Shown here one piece after another: positions 15,900 through 24,540 of a stretch of 64,000 nucleotides of DNA. The stretch comes from Mesorhizobium sp. GTDB lineage: Bacteria > Pseudomonadota > Alphaproteobacteria > Rhizobiales > Rhizobiaceae. The stretch's first letter is position 1. Every line of letters starts with the position of its first letter. The notes under the pieces are model-generated. The model saw only the letters and a list, made by a program, of their open reading frames with translations, was not told the origin of the DNA and did not search any database. The position numbers and the translations under genes were made by a program. Where the stretch lies: positions 1 to 64,000 of the forward strand of contig SAQR01000035.1 in assembly GCA_004020365.1 (NCBI GenBank), in the 5' to 3' direction.

Positions 15900-18800
15900 G
15901 CAGAACGACATCCGGTACGACGTCGATATCGACCTACAGGATAGTCTTCGCGAAATTGATCAGCTCCGCCAGAAACTGAAATCCTTCAGTGACAACCTCG
16001 CCGTGAGCGCCACCGATGTTCAGAAGAACATGCGCAAGGCGGCCGAGGAATACGTCTCCTATATCCGCAAGCTCGAAAGCGAACTGAAGTCGCTGAAAAA
16101 GCAGGGCCAGGACACCAGCGCTCACGAGGCTCGTCTCTCCCAAATCCGCAACCGGCAGCGTTCGGCCCCTACGGCCATCGCTCGTGATCATGCCCAGGGC
16201 AGCATGCAGTCCCAGGCCAATCGTGCTGTATTCCAGCGCGAGATCAACGAGATGAAGGCAACGACCAACCAGTTGGTCGGCAAATACTTCGACGAGCTCA
16301 ACGCCACCTATCTCCGCTCCGTCAAACGCTCACTCACCAACCTGCAGAACGAGGAGCGCATCCTCCGCACCCGCATGGACGAGCGCAACTTCCGGGCCCA
16401 GCACGGCGATGCTGCCTTCGGCTTCATGAAGCAGAGCGAGCGCCGCAACCTCAATGGCGGCGCCAACCAGTTCCTGTCCCAGGCTGGCATCCTGAACAAC
16501 TACGCCATGGTCGGCGGCGCCTATACCGCCGCCTACAGCCTTGGGAATTTCATCGTCAGCCTTGATGCGCAGTTCAAGCAGTTCCAGGCGATCACCGCAT
16601 CGACCAACGGTGAAATGGCGGTGATGGAAGACCGGCTTCTCTCGGTGGCGGAGAAGACAAAGTTCACCGCCAACGAGATCGCCGAAGCCGCCACCCTGAT
16701 GGGCCAGGCCGGCATGTCGGCCGGCGAGGTCGCTGAGGCGATCGAGCCTGTCAGCAAGCTGGCGACCGCCGCCGGCACCGAACTGAAGGACGCCGTGGAT
16801 GTCGTCACGTCCACGCTGAACGTCTTCAACCTGCAGACCGGCGAAGCCGGGCACCTGGCCGACGTGTTCACCGCCGCCTTGAACGAGTCCAAGCTGACGC
16901 TTGACCAGCTGTCGGCCGCCATGCAGTACGCCGGCAATACCGCTGCCACCGTTGGTATCAGCTACAACGAACTCACGGCAGCGGTTGGCTCACTCGCCAA
17001 CGCTGGTATCCGCTCCGGCTCGACCATCGGCACCGGTCTGCGGCAGCTGCTCGTCGATCTCATCAATCCGTCCAAGAACCTCAAATCGGAGCTTTCCCGC
17101 CTCGGCCTCTCGATGGAGGATATTGACCTCAAGACGCACGGCCTGTCCGGCGTCATGCAGAACCTGAAGGACGCTGGCTTCGACACGTCGAGCGCTTTCG
17201 AAGGTCTGGAGGTTCGCGCTGCTGCCGCCTTCACGGCTCTGTCGAACAACCTCGACACGATGTCGGAGCTCCGGCAGTCCTTCCTTCTGTCGAATGCCGC
17301 CGCCGAGGCGAACGAGACCCAGATGGAGTCTCTCGCCAACACGGCGAAGAACTTCGGCTCGAACCTCGGCGCGCTGGTTTACACTGCCTTCGGGCCGTTC
17401 CTGCGCACGCTCCAGAATTCGGTCGCTGTCGCGTCGGACGTCATCGCCTGGCTGCGGGAGATGAGCCCGTTGGTTGAGGTCGTCGGGACTGCCTTCGCCA
17501 CCTTGGCGTCGGCCTTCGTCCTGGCCCGTCTCGGCAAGCTGGCCGCCGGCATGATCGCCATCGGAACGGCTGCGACCGGCGCGGCCGGCGCCCTGGGGCT
17601 CCTGCGCGCAGCTACACTCGGCAACCCGCTCTTCTTCGGCGCCACGATGCTGATCACCGGCCTGCAGCTTCTGTCGCACTATGCTGACCGCGCCGGCCGG
17701 GTGCAGGCTGCGCTCGACCAGCTCAAGACAGAGCAGAATGAATATCAGGCGTCGGTGGACCACACCAACGACAGGATCAGCAGCCTGTCAGCGGCGATGG
17801 ACGACCTGGCCCGCAAGCAGAAGAGCCTCGACGGCGAAGGTAGCGAAGTCCTCCGCAAAACCAAAATCATGGAGGTCCTGTCCACCTTCCAGGAGCTGAC
17901 TGGCGAGATCGACGCCTCTACCGCCTCGATCGCGGATTTGATCACAGCCATGCAGAACCTGAAGGCCGAAATGGTCAACGGTCTGCCAGATCAGTTCGGC
18001 CTTCTGGTCGACAAGATCGATCAGCGGATCGAGGTGCTTCGGCAGGCCGCTGCCGACCAGGCGCGTAACGACAGCTGGTTCATGGCGTCAATGGGCGCCT
18101 CCAAGCGCTTTGCCAACGGCGGGGCTGTGTATTCGGACCAGACCTCTGTCTTCAACGACAAGGTCGCTCAGCAGTTCGGCCAGGATGTTGCCGAGGCTTT
18201 CCTGATCGCCTCGAACCAGAAGGTCCTGGACGAGGTCGACGGTCAGCGCGCACAGGCACTCGCGACCATCCTTGAGCGCCAGATCCACGCGGTTGAGCGG
18301 AAGATCAAACCGCTGGATGAGCGCAGTGGTATTCTCGGGATCGGCGGCGACCTGTCTAACGATGAGCGCAACCAGCTTGTCGAGCTGCGCAAGGATCTCC
18401 AATTCCTGACGACCTTGAAGCAGTCCTTCGACCCGCTGTCGAAGTACCTGACCCAGATCGAAGCGGAGCAGTCGGATCGGGGCATCCAGGTCTCCAAGCA
18501 GGCCGGGGCTACCCTTCAGGGCACCGCCGGCTATGAGAGCGCCGACCGCCTCAAGACCGAGACCACAGCCTTCCTGACGAACCGCCTGGGCGAGATCATC
18601 AGCTCTGATCTTCCGATCGAAGAGACAAAGAAGGCCTACGACGAGCTTGAGGCCGAGCTCAATGCACGCATCGGCAAGATCAATGAAGGGCTCAAGGCCG
18701 CGGCCGAGGAAATGCACCAGTCCGGTCAGTTCACCGAGGACGAGATCAACAAGGCCCTCGACGGCAGCGAGCTGAAGACGGACATCGCTGGTCTCCAGGG

Positions 18801-21315
18801 TGCATTCAAGAAGGGCGCCGAGGGCTCGATCACGGCGTTCAAGAAGTTCCAGGCTTACATGATCGAGCAGGAGCAGAAGAACGTCGAGCGCCAGATCGCC
18901 TCGACGCGGAAGCAGCTCGCCGACGCCCAGAATGAGCGCCAGGTCGATCTTCTGGAGAACCAGCTCTACGAGCTCGACACCAAGCTGGCCAAGCTGGAGC
19001 GAGATGCCTTCGACGTCAATCCCGACAAGAACGTCGGCGACAACGACGCCGACCTGGAACTGGCAAAGCGGAAGATCCGCGACGACCAGAAGAACCGGCG
19101 GGACGATCTCGTCGGCTCCGTGATTGAAAAGCGCGCCGAATTGGCGGCGAAGGCCAACGAGGCATTCGACGAAAACCTCAATGACCAGCTGAAGAGCGTC
19201 CAGGACGAGATGCAAAATCTCGCCCAATCGATCGACAACAACTCGACCGAAGCATACATCAAAGCGGTCAAGCAGAAGCTGGACGAGCTCAACGCAAAGG
19301 CCAAGCAACTCGCCGGCCAGATCGCCAGCATCTCCGTCGCCGACGACTTTGGGTCTTTCGCACTCGGTGGCCTGCCCACGGCAAGCGCCGGTGACGTCCA
19401 GCGCCGGATCATTGAGGCCGCGAATAAGGCGGGCATCCCGCCTGAGATCGCGCTCGCGCTCGCCTCGTTCGAGAGCGGCTTTAACCCATCGGCAAAGAAC
19501 CCGGTCTCATCCGCCGCCGGCATCTACCAGAACACGGACGCCAACTGGGCAAGCCACGGCCTGACGGCGGGTGACCGCAGCAGCGTCGAGATGCAGATCT
19601 ACGCCGGCATCCAGGATATGCTGCGGACGCAGAAAGAGCTTGGCACGACCCAACTGTCGTTCAAGGACTATTACGGCTCGCATCTGCTCGGCCAGACTGG
19701 CTACAAGAACGTCCGGAACAATCCGAACACCAACGCTGTGGAACTGCTCGGCTCGGACGTTGTCTCCGGGAACGGCGGCAACGTCAACCAGACGGCGTCT
19801 GAGTTCCTCGACATGGTTGTGTCGAAGGCCGCCCAGCACCTCCAGAAGGTCAAGGGTATGGTCCAGCGTCCGTTGGACGCTGCCGACGACGCCCTGCAGA
19901 CCCAGACGGACAATCTCACCGAGGGCGCGCGTGACGCTGTGCGTAGCGCCGGTGAGAAGATCAAGAAGAACCAGATCAAGAAGACCACCGAGCTTCTGGA
20001 CGCTCAGGCCCAGGCGCTCGAAGCCCAGATCAATACGCTCATGGTCCAGTCGTCGAAAGCGCAGGACCCGCAGGCCATCCAGTCGATCATCGATCAGGTG
20101 AAGACCAAGTGGGCCGAAATGGCCAAGAAGGAAGTGGATGCCTTCACGAAAGCGAACGAAGGTACGGATGACTTCGACACCAAGCTTGCCAGCCTGAAGG
20201 ACGAGCTGAATTCCGGTCTGAGCGGCAAGGTCGTCACGCTGCTCGACCGCTACCAGCAGTCGATCGAGAACATGCAGTTCGAGCCGCTGCTCGACGCGCA
20301 GGCTAGGTTGGAGGCGGCGCAGAACCCGCTCTACGCGAACAAGTATACTGACGCCCAGGTCCAGGGCATGCAGCACGACGTCCAGCTCCAGCAGCAGGCC
20401 GCGCAGCAGGAGCGTCTCAACCAGCTTGAGCAGCTCCACGCCTACATCCTCCAGCAGGTGTCGGCCGCCGAGCAGCAGTACGGCGCCAACTCCCAGATGG
20501 TCCAGGCGCTTAAGGAGCGTCAGTACTCGGTCGAGCAGAGCCTGACCGGCGTGCGCCGGCAGGCGACGGCCGACACTGAAGCAGCGGCCCAGGGCGAGCT
20601 GTCGCTGAAGGACGCTATCGAGGCAGCGAACCGCGCCTGGATGCAGCGCAACGGCCTCATGGACGCCAACGGCAACGTGATCTCGTCAGCTCACCGCATC
20701 GGCCAGGCCTGGGGACAGATGCTCGACGGCGTCGCGAATTCCATGTCCACGCTGTTCATGGACCTGGCTAGCGGCTCGATGTCGGCAGAAGAGGCATTCA
20801 AGAAGTTCGGTTTGTCCGTCGTCCAGATGCTCATGCAGATGATCGCCAAGGCGCTCGTCTTCAACATGCTTCAGAGCCTCATGGGGGCCACGGGCGGTAG
20901 CGGTGGCTTCATCGGTATGCTCTTCGGAGGTGGTGCCGCCACCGGCCAATATATCTCCGGGGTGAAGCGCGCCGCCGGTGGCGAGTACATCCACGGCAGC
21001 GCCCCGTTCCGCGACAGCCAGCTCCGCATGGTCCAGCCCGGTGAGATGATCCTGCGCACCTCCGCCGTGAACCAGATCGGCCGAGACGCCCTGGAAAAGG
21101 TCAACGCTCTCGGCAACCGCCGGATCGCCGCCGGCATGCCGTCCGTCCCGGCGCCCCAGCCGGCGGACCAGCGTCCGGTTAACGTCTGGGCGGTCCTGCC
21201 GGAGGAGAAGCCCCAGGTCGGGCCCGACGACGTGGTGGCCTACATCAGCGACGACATTCGCCGCCGTGGCGTTACGCGCACGCTGATCAAAGCGATCAAC
21301 TCCGGAAAGATATGA
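15889..21315 (+). CDS. Tape measure protein with embedded lytic transglycosylase domain
   Basis: A 1,808-aa protein. Residues 1-160 are coiled coil. Residues about 190-480 match the TP901-type tape measure core (EIAEAATLMGQAGMSAGEVA). Hydrophobic segments at about 525-590 could enter the membrane. Long coiled coils follow, then a soluble lytic transglycosylase-like domain near 1165-1310 (IPPEIALALASFESGFNP, with the likely catalytic Glu in FES). Tape measures set tail length and are ejected first; the embedded domain would open peptidoglycan locally. The start is the TTG at 15889 with GGGGG upstream, coupled to the chaperone T frame. It shares an ATGA overlap with the next gene. Confidence 0.93.
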   Translation: MALEQNDIRYDVDIDLQDSLREIDQLRQKLKSFSDNLAVSATDVQKNMRKAAEEYVSYIRKLESELKSLKKQGQDTSAHEARLSQIRNRQRSAPTAIARDHAQGSMQSQANRAVFQREINEMKATTNQLVGKYFDELNATYLRSVKRSLTNLQNEERILRTRMDERNFRAQHGDAAFGFMKQSERRNLNGGANQFLSQAGILNNYAMVGGAYTAAYSLGNFIVSLDAQFKQFQAITASTNGEMAVMEDRLLSVAEKTKFTANEIAEAATLMGQAGMSAGEVAEAIEPVSKLATAAGTELKDAVDVVTSTLNVFNLQTGEAGHLADVFTAALNESKLTLDQLSAAMQYAGNTAATVGISYNELTAAVGSLANAGIRSGSTIGTGLRQLLVDLINPSKNLKSELSRLGLSMEDIDLKTHGLSGVMQNLKDAGFDTSSAFEGLEVRAAAAFTALSNNLDTMSELRQSFLLSNAAAEANETQMESLANTAKNFGSNLGALVYTAFGPFLRTLQNSVAVASDVIAWLREMSPLVEVVGTAFATLASAFVLARLGKLAAGMIAIGTAATGAAGALGLLRAATLGNPLFFGATMLITGLQLLSHYADRAGRVQAALDQLKTEQNEYQASVDHTNDRISSLSAAMDDLARKQKSLDGEGSEVLRKTKIMEVLSTFQELTGEIDASTASIADLITAMQNLKAEMVNGLPDQFGLLVDKIDQRIEVLRQAAADQARNDSWFMASMGASKRFANGGAVYSDQTSVFNDKVAQQFGQDVAEAFLIASNQKVLDEVDGQRAQALATILERQIHAVERKIKPLDERSGILGIGGDLSNDERNQLVELRKDLQFLTTLKQSFDPLSKYLTQIEAEQSDRGIQVSKQAGATLQGTAGYESADRLKTETTAFLTNRLGEIISSDLPIEETKKAYDELEAELNARIGKINEGLKAAAEEMHQSGQFTEDEINKALDGSELKTDIAGLQGAFKKGAEGSITAFKKFQAYMIEQEQKNVERQIASTRKQLADAQNERQVDLLENQLYELDTKLAKLERDAFDVNPDKNVGDNDADLELAKRKIRDDQKNRRDDLVGSVIEKRAELAAKANEAFDENLNDQLKSVQDEMQNLAQSIDNNSTEAYIKAVKQKLDELNAKAKQLAGQIASISVADDFGSFALGGLPTASAGDVQRRIIEAANKAGIPPEIALALASFESGFNPSAKNPVSSAAGIYQNTDANWASHGLTAGDRSSVEMQIYAGIQDMLRTQKELGTTQLSFKDYYGSHLLGQTGYKNVRNNPNTNAVELLGSDVVSGNGGNVNQTASEFLDMVVSKAAQHLQKVKGMVQRPLDAADDALQTQTDNLTEGARDAVRSAGEKIKKNQIKKTTELLDAQAQALEAQINTLMVQSSKAQDPQAIQSIIDQVKTKWAEMAKKEVDAFTKANEGTDDFDTKLASLKDELNSGLSGKVVTLLDRYQQSIENMQFEPLLDAQARLEAAQNPLYANKYTDAQVQGMQHDVQLQQQAAQQERLNQLEQLHAYILQQVSAAEQQYGANSQMVQALKERQYSVEQSLTGVRRQATADTEAAAQGELSLKDAIEAANRAWMQRNGLMDANGNVISSAHRIGQAWGQMLDGVANSMSTLFMDLASGSMSAEEAFKKFGLSVVQMLMQMIAKALVFNMLQSLMGATGGSGGFIGMLFGGGAATGQYISGVKRAAGGEYIHGSAPFRDSQLRMVQPGEMILRTSAVNQIGRDALEKVNALGNRRIAAGMPSVPAPQPADQRPVNVWAVLPEEKPQVGPDDVVAYISDDIRRRGVTRTLIKAINSGKI

Positions 21316-21698
21316 TGCAGACGTTCGACTTTCCCTATCACCTCATCGAAGACGACTACCCGTCGAGCTCAACCGTGATCCAGTTCGGGGGCGGCTACCA
21401 GTTCGCCACCAAGCCCCGCGGGCCGGACCAGATAACGTTCAAGCTCAGCTTCAAGGCAATGTGGTTCTACGAGCTGTCCCCCGGCGTGGTCGATCGCGAC
21501 ATCAATCCGCAGATCAACATGCAGCGGATGGTGGAGTTCTACGAGGCCCACCGGCTCTACGAGCCCTTCTACTACCCGCACCGGACACGCGGCCTCGTCG
21601 TCTGTCGGTTCTCCAAGCCCCTCCAGGTCCCCAAGGGTGTCGAGAACGGCAACGGCAAGGTCGAGCAACTCACCGTCGAATTGATCCTGCAGCCATGA
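21312..21698 (+). CDS. Minor tail protein, lambda gpM-like
   Basis: A 128-aa protein directly after the tape measure, where lambda encodes gpM. The segments FGGGYQFATKPRGPDQITFK and FYEAHRLYEPFYYPH are typical of this family. It is a distal tail protein linking tape measure end, tube and tip. ATGA overlaps join it to both neighbours. Confidence 0.78.
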   Translation: MMQTFDFPYHLIEDDYPSSSTVIQFGGGYQFATKPRGPDQITFKLSFKAMWFYELSPGVVDRDINPQINMQRMVEFYEAHRLYEPFYYPHRTRGLVVCRFSKPLQVPKGVENGNGKVEQLTVELILQP

Positions 21699-22183
21699 AC
21701 AAGCCCCAAGAGCATATGACGGAGTCGCAGAAGCTGACTGCTGATGCGTTCGTGAACCTCTATGAGATCCGGCTCCGAACCGAGCCAGTCATCCTGCGAT
21801 TGAGCGACAGCGTGACCCGCACCTGGCAGGGCCAGGTCTGGGAGATGTTCGGCGTCCAGTTGTCAGGCGAGAAGCGTTCAGCCGACGACGAGGAGAGCCG
21901 TCCAACGTTGCAGCTGATCAACCCCGAGGGCGTCTTCAGCACCCTGATCCGGCGGCGCCTTCTCGATCGGGCAACGGTCATTCGCTACCGGGTCCTGCGC
22001 GCCCACTACGAGGGCGATGTGAACATCTTCCAGCGGCGCATGTGGTACATCTCACGCATCGCCAGCGTCACCGCTGGCCAGTCCATCCAAGCCGAACTGC
22101 GCGTCATGACTGAAGGCCCGAACAGCCGTATCCCGGCCCGACAATTCATGCCCCCTGAGTTCCCCACCGTGAGGCTCTCGTAA
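21695..22183 (+). CDS. Minor tail protein, lambda gpL-like
   Basis: A 162-aa protein. The ATG at 21695 overlaps the gpM-like stop (ATGA); the longer upstream frame lies inside that gene and was rejected. Position and the QVWEMFGVQLSGEKRSADDE region suggest a gpL-like tail tip protein, but it is shorter than lambda gpL and has no cysteines, so the iron-sulphur cluster of lambda gpL is absent. Its last base is shared with the next start. Confidence 0.7.
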   Translation: MNKPQEHMTESQKLTADAFVNLYEIRLRTEPVILRLSDSVTRTWQGQVWEMFGVQLSGEKRSADDEESRPTLQLINPEGVFSTLIRRRLLDRATVIRYRVLRAHYEGDVNIFQRRMWYISRIASVTAGQSIQAELRVMTEGPNSRIPARQFMPPEFPTVRLS

Positions 22184-22680
22184 TGAACTACAATCATCTT
22201 TTGGGCAGAGAATTCATCTGGGGCAAGTACGACTGCTATGGCCTGCTCAGGGATTTTTATCTGGACGTTTTCCAGATCGAGCTGCCGAACTATGCTCGAC
22301 CAGAGGACTTCTATCAGAAGGGACTTGACCTCTTCAAAGATCTCTATCGAGACGGCGGTTTCAAGGAGATCAACGTCCACCCATCCGAGATCCAAATTGG
22401 CGACATGGTGGTGTCTGCGGTGTCGTCGTCTTTTGGAAATCACTGCGGTGTGTTCGTTGAAAACGGGCGTGTTCTCCACCACTTGTATGGTGGCCGGTCA
22501 AAGGTCGATCCATTTCGGGGGCTACTCCGGAACAACTGCACCGGCATATACCGCTATCAAGATCTTCCCCACGAGGCAATCAACCGAGTGGAGACGCAAG
22601 ATCTCAGGGATTACTTGTCGCCAAGCAAGCAGAAGCTTTTAGATGAACTTCGAGCCGCCAATCCAGGAACTCAAGGATAA
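22183..22680 (+). CDS. NlpC/P60-type tail peptidase
   Basis: A 165-aa protein with the catalytic Cys of NlpC/P60 enzymes in FIWGKYDCYGLLRDF and the His in NHCGVFVENGRVLHH. It corresponds to the C-terminal half of lambda gpK and would cut peptide cross-links in the cell wall during DNA entry. In this phage it is a separate protein placed before, not after, the JAB domain gene, with a 38-base overlap. The C-terminal 35 residues are helical and charged. Confidence 0.85.
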   Translation: MNYNHLLGREFIWGKYDCYGLLRDFYLDVFQIELPNYARPEDFYQKGLDLFKDLYRDGGFKEINVHPSEIQIGDMVVSAVSSSFGNHCGVFVENGRVLHHLYGGRSKVDPFRGLLRNNCTGIYRYQDLPHEAINRVETQDLRDYLSPSKQKLLDELRAANPGTQG

Positions 22681-22993
22681 GCTGACCGAAGGTCCGGAGC
22701 GCGTCGGATTTGTCTTGGCAACCGGCGAGATTGTTGAGGTCGAGAACATCTGCGTCCAGTCGGACAACGGCTTCGAAGTCTCGGGCGAAGACCTGATCAA
22801 ATATCATGACCAGGTGGTCGCCACCTGGCACACCCACCCCGGCAAAAGCTCCAACCTGTCGACCAACGACTGGTATGGGTTTCGAAACTACCCCGAGTGG
22901 CTGCACCTCATCATCGGCACGGACGGCGTGAGCTCGTTCCGGGTCGAAAAAGGGCGCGTTCTCGTCGATCAGAAATGGGAAAATGAAGGTTAA
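22643..22993 (+). CDS. JAB/MPN (Mov34) metalloprotease-like tail protein
   Basis: A 116-aa protein with a complete JAMM signature: the TWHTHPGKSSNLSTND segment gives His-x-His, then Ser-x-x-Asp after seven residues; an upstream Glu (residue about 29) may complete the zinc site. It corresponds to the N-terminal half of lambda gpK, here as an independent gene. The likely role is tail tip assembly or processing. Confidence 0.85.
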   Translation: MNFEPPIQELKDKLTEGPERVGFVLATGEIVEVENICVQSDNGFEVSGEDLIKYHDQVVATWHTHPGKSSNLSTNDWYGFRNYPEWLHLIIGTDGVSSFRVEKGRVLVDQKWENEG

Positions 22994-23510
22994 GGTATTC
23001 CTCCACGGATACTTCGCCAAATTCCACCCGGGCCCGATCGAGGTCAATGCCAGCACTGTCGCCGAAGCGGTCGCTCTCGTAACCCGCCAACTCGCTGGCT
23101 TCCGCCCCAACGCTGTCCGCGGGCGCCACCGCATCACCGTCGCGGGATGCGAGAAGATCGAGAACCTCTACCGGCCGGCGGTCAACGGCGAGATCCATCT
23201 GATCCCGCAGTTCGCCGGCGGGAAGAGCGGCGGTTTTCTCCAGATCCTGCTTGGTGTCGCGCTTATCGCGGTTGGCTGGTTCGCTGGCATCGGCTTCCTT
23301 CTCCAGGCCGGTGCGCTGATCTTCCTTGGCGGCATCTCCCAGCTGCTGATGCCCGCTCCCGACGCCGAGGACAACGAGAAGAAGTCTCGCTACCTCGGTG
23401 CCCCGAAGAACACGGTCGAGATCGGGACACGCATCCCGATCCTTTACGGAGAGGACCTCGTGGGTGGGCACTTCCTCTCCTTCGACACCGACGCAATTGT
23501 AACGGGATAA
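22983..23510 (+). CDS. Tail assembly protein, lambda gpI-like
   Basis: A 175-aa protein with a ubiquitin-like N-terminal domain (VKVFLHGYFAKFHPGPIEV), a central glycine-rich hydrophobic segment (about residues 82-115) that could span a membrane, and a C-terminal PKNTVEIGTRIPILYGE motif that is hallmark for gpI/TIGR-like tail assembly proteins. It helps load the host-specificity protein J. It overlaps the JAB gene by 11 bases. Confidence 0.82.
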   Translation: MKVKVFLHGYFAKFHPGPIEVNASTVAEAVALVTRQLAGFRPNAVRGRHRITVAGCEKIENLYRPAVNGEIHLIPQFAGGKSGGFLQILLGVALIAVGWFAGIGFLLQAGALIFLGGISQLLMPAPDAEDNEKKSRYLGAPKNTVEIGTRIPILYGEDLVGGHFLSFDTDAIVTG

Positions 23511-23517
23511 CAACAGC

Positions 23518-24540
23518 ATGCGCCCCACCCACGAGAAAATGATCGAGGCGTTCAGCAAGGCCGGCGGCTTTCGTCCGGCTGAGCGGATGCTCCGCAGCAT
23601 GGGCTTCGATATCTCCGAGCGGACGCTCCGGCGCGCTCTGGCAAACATGCCCACGGCAGCGGACGAGCCCTTCACCGTGGATGATGGGCCGCCGGTGGAT
23701 ATCGAGGAGCTCCTGGAGCGTCGTATCCGCGTCTTCGAGAAGAAGAACAAGCAGCGCGAGCACGACAAGCTGATCCCGGTCAGCATCAACATCGACGGCC
23801 CGATAGGCGTCGGCTTCATGGGCGATCCCCATGTCGACAGCGACGGCTGCAACATCAAGCTGCTGCTTCGCCACACCGAGATCTTCGACGGTCGCAACGA
23901 GGGCATGTTCGGTGCCTGCCTCGGCGACATGTGGAACAACTGGTCCGGCCGCCTCGCGCGCCTGTGGTCCGAGCAGACCACGGACGGTGCCGAAGCCCGC
24001 GCGTTGGTCGAGTACTTCCTGAACCGCGTCCACTGGATGTTCGTGATCTATGGCAACCACGACCTGTGGTCCGGCCACTCCAAGATCCTTGACCAGATGC
24101 TGGCCGGCAATGCCGGCGCCGCCCGTGACTGGCGTGCCCGGGTCGGCCTTCGTTTCCCGAATGGCCGCAAGCTGAAGATCTACGCCGCGCACGGCTTCCC
24201 GGGCAACTCGCAGTACCTGAAGAATTTCGGCGCGGTGAAGAAGGCGCTCTTCGACGGCCAGCACGACATCTACGTGTCGGGCCACATCCACTCGGCCGGC
24301 TACACGCTGGGCGCGCACCCCGGCGCGGAGCGCGCATTCCACGCGGTCCAGGTCGGCACCTACAAGGAGATCGACAGCTTCGGCGATGCGATCGGCGCGG
24401 AGAACCTCAACCTCTACACCTGCCCGGTGGCGCTGATCGACCCGTACGCGACGTCGCCCCTCAACTTCATTCGCTGGGAATTCGATCCCGAGCAGGCTGT
24501 CGATCGCCTCGCTTGGATGAGGAAGCGTTGGAAGGCATGA
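23518..24540 (+). CDS. Calcineurin-like metallophosphoesterase in tail module
   Basis: A 340-aa protein. The first 80 residues are basic and contain an HTH-like stretch (MLRSMGFDISERTLRRALAN). The remainder is a metallophosphoesterase with GDPHVDSD, LGDMW, IYGNHDLWSG, AAHGF and VSGHIHSAGY metal-binding motifs. It lies between gpI-like and gpJ-like genes, where lambda has none, and ends in an ATGA overlap with the J-like gene. The substrate is unknown: a nuclease acting on host or own DNA, or a cyclic nucleotide or phosphoester hydrolase, are all possible. Confidence 0.82.
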   Translation: MRPTHEKMIEAFSKAGGFRPAERMLRSMGFDISERTLRRALANMPTAADEPFTVDDGPPVDIEELLERRIRVFEKKNKQREHDKLIPVSINIDGPIGVGFMGDPHVDSDGCNIKLLLRHTEIFDGRNEGMFGACLGDMWNNWSGRLARLWSEQTTDGAEARALVEYFLNRVHWMFVIYGNHDLWSGHSKILDQMLAGNAGAARDWRARVGLRFPNGRKLKIYAAHGFPGNSQYLKNFGAVKKALFDGQHDIYVSGHIHSAGYTLGAHPGAERAFHAVQVGTYKEIDSFGDAIGAENLNLYTCPVALIDPYATSPLNFIRWEFDPEQAVDRLAWMRKRWKA

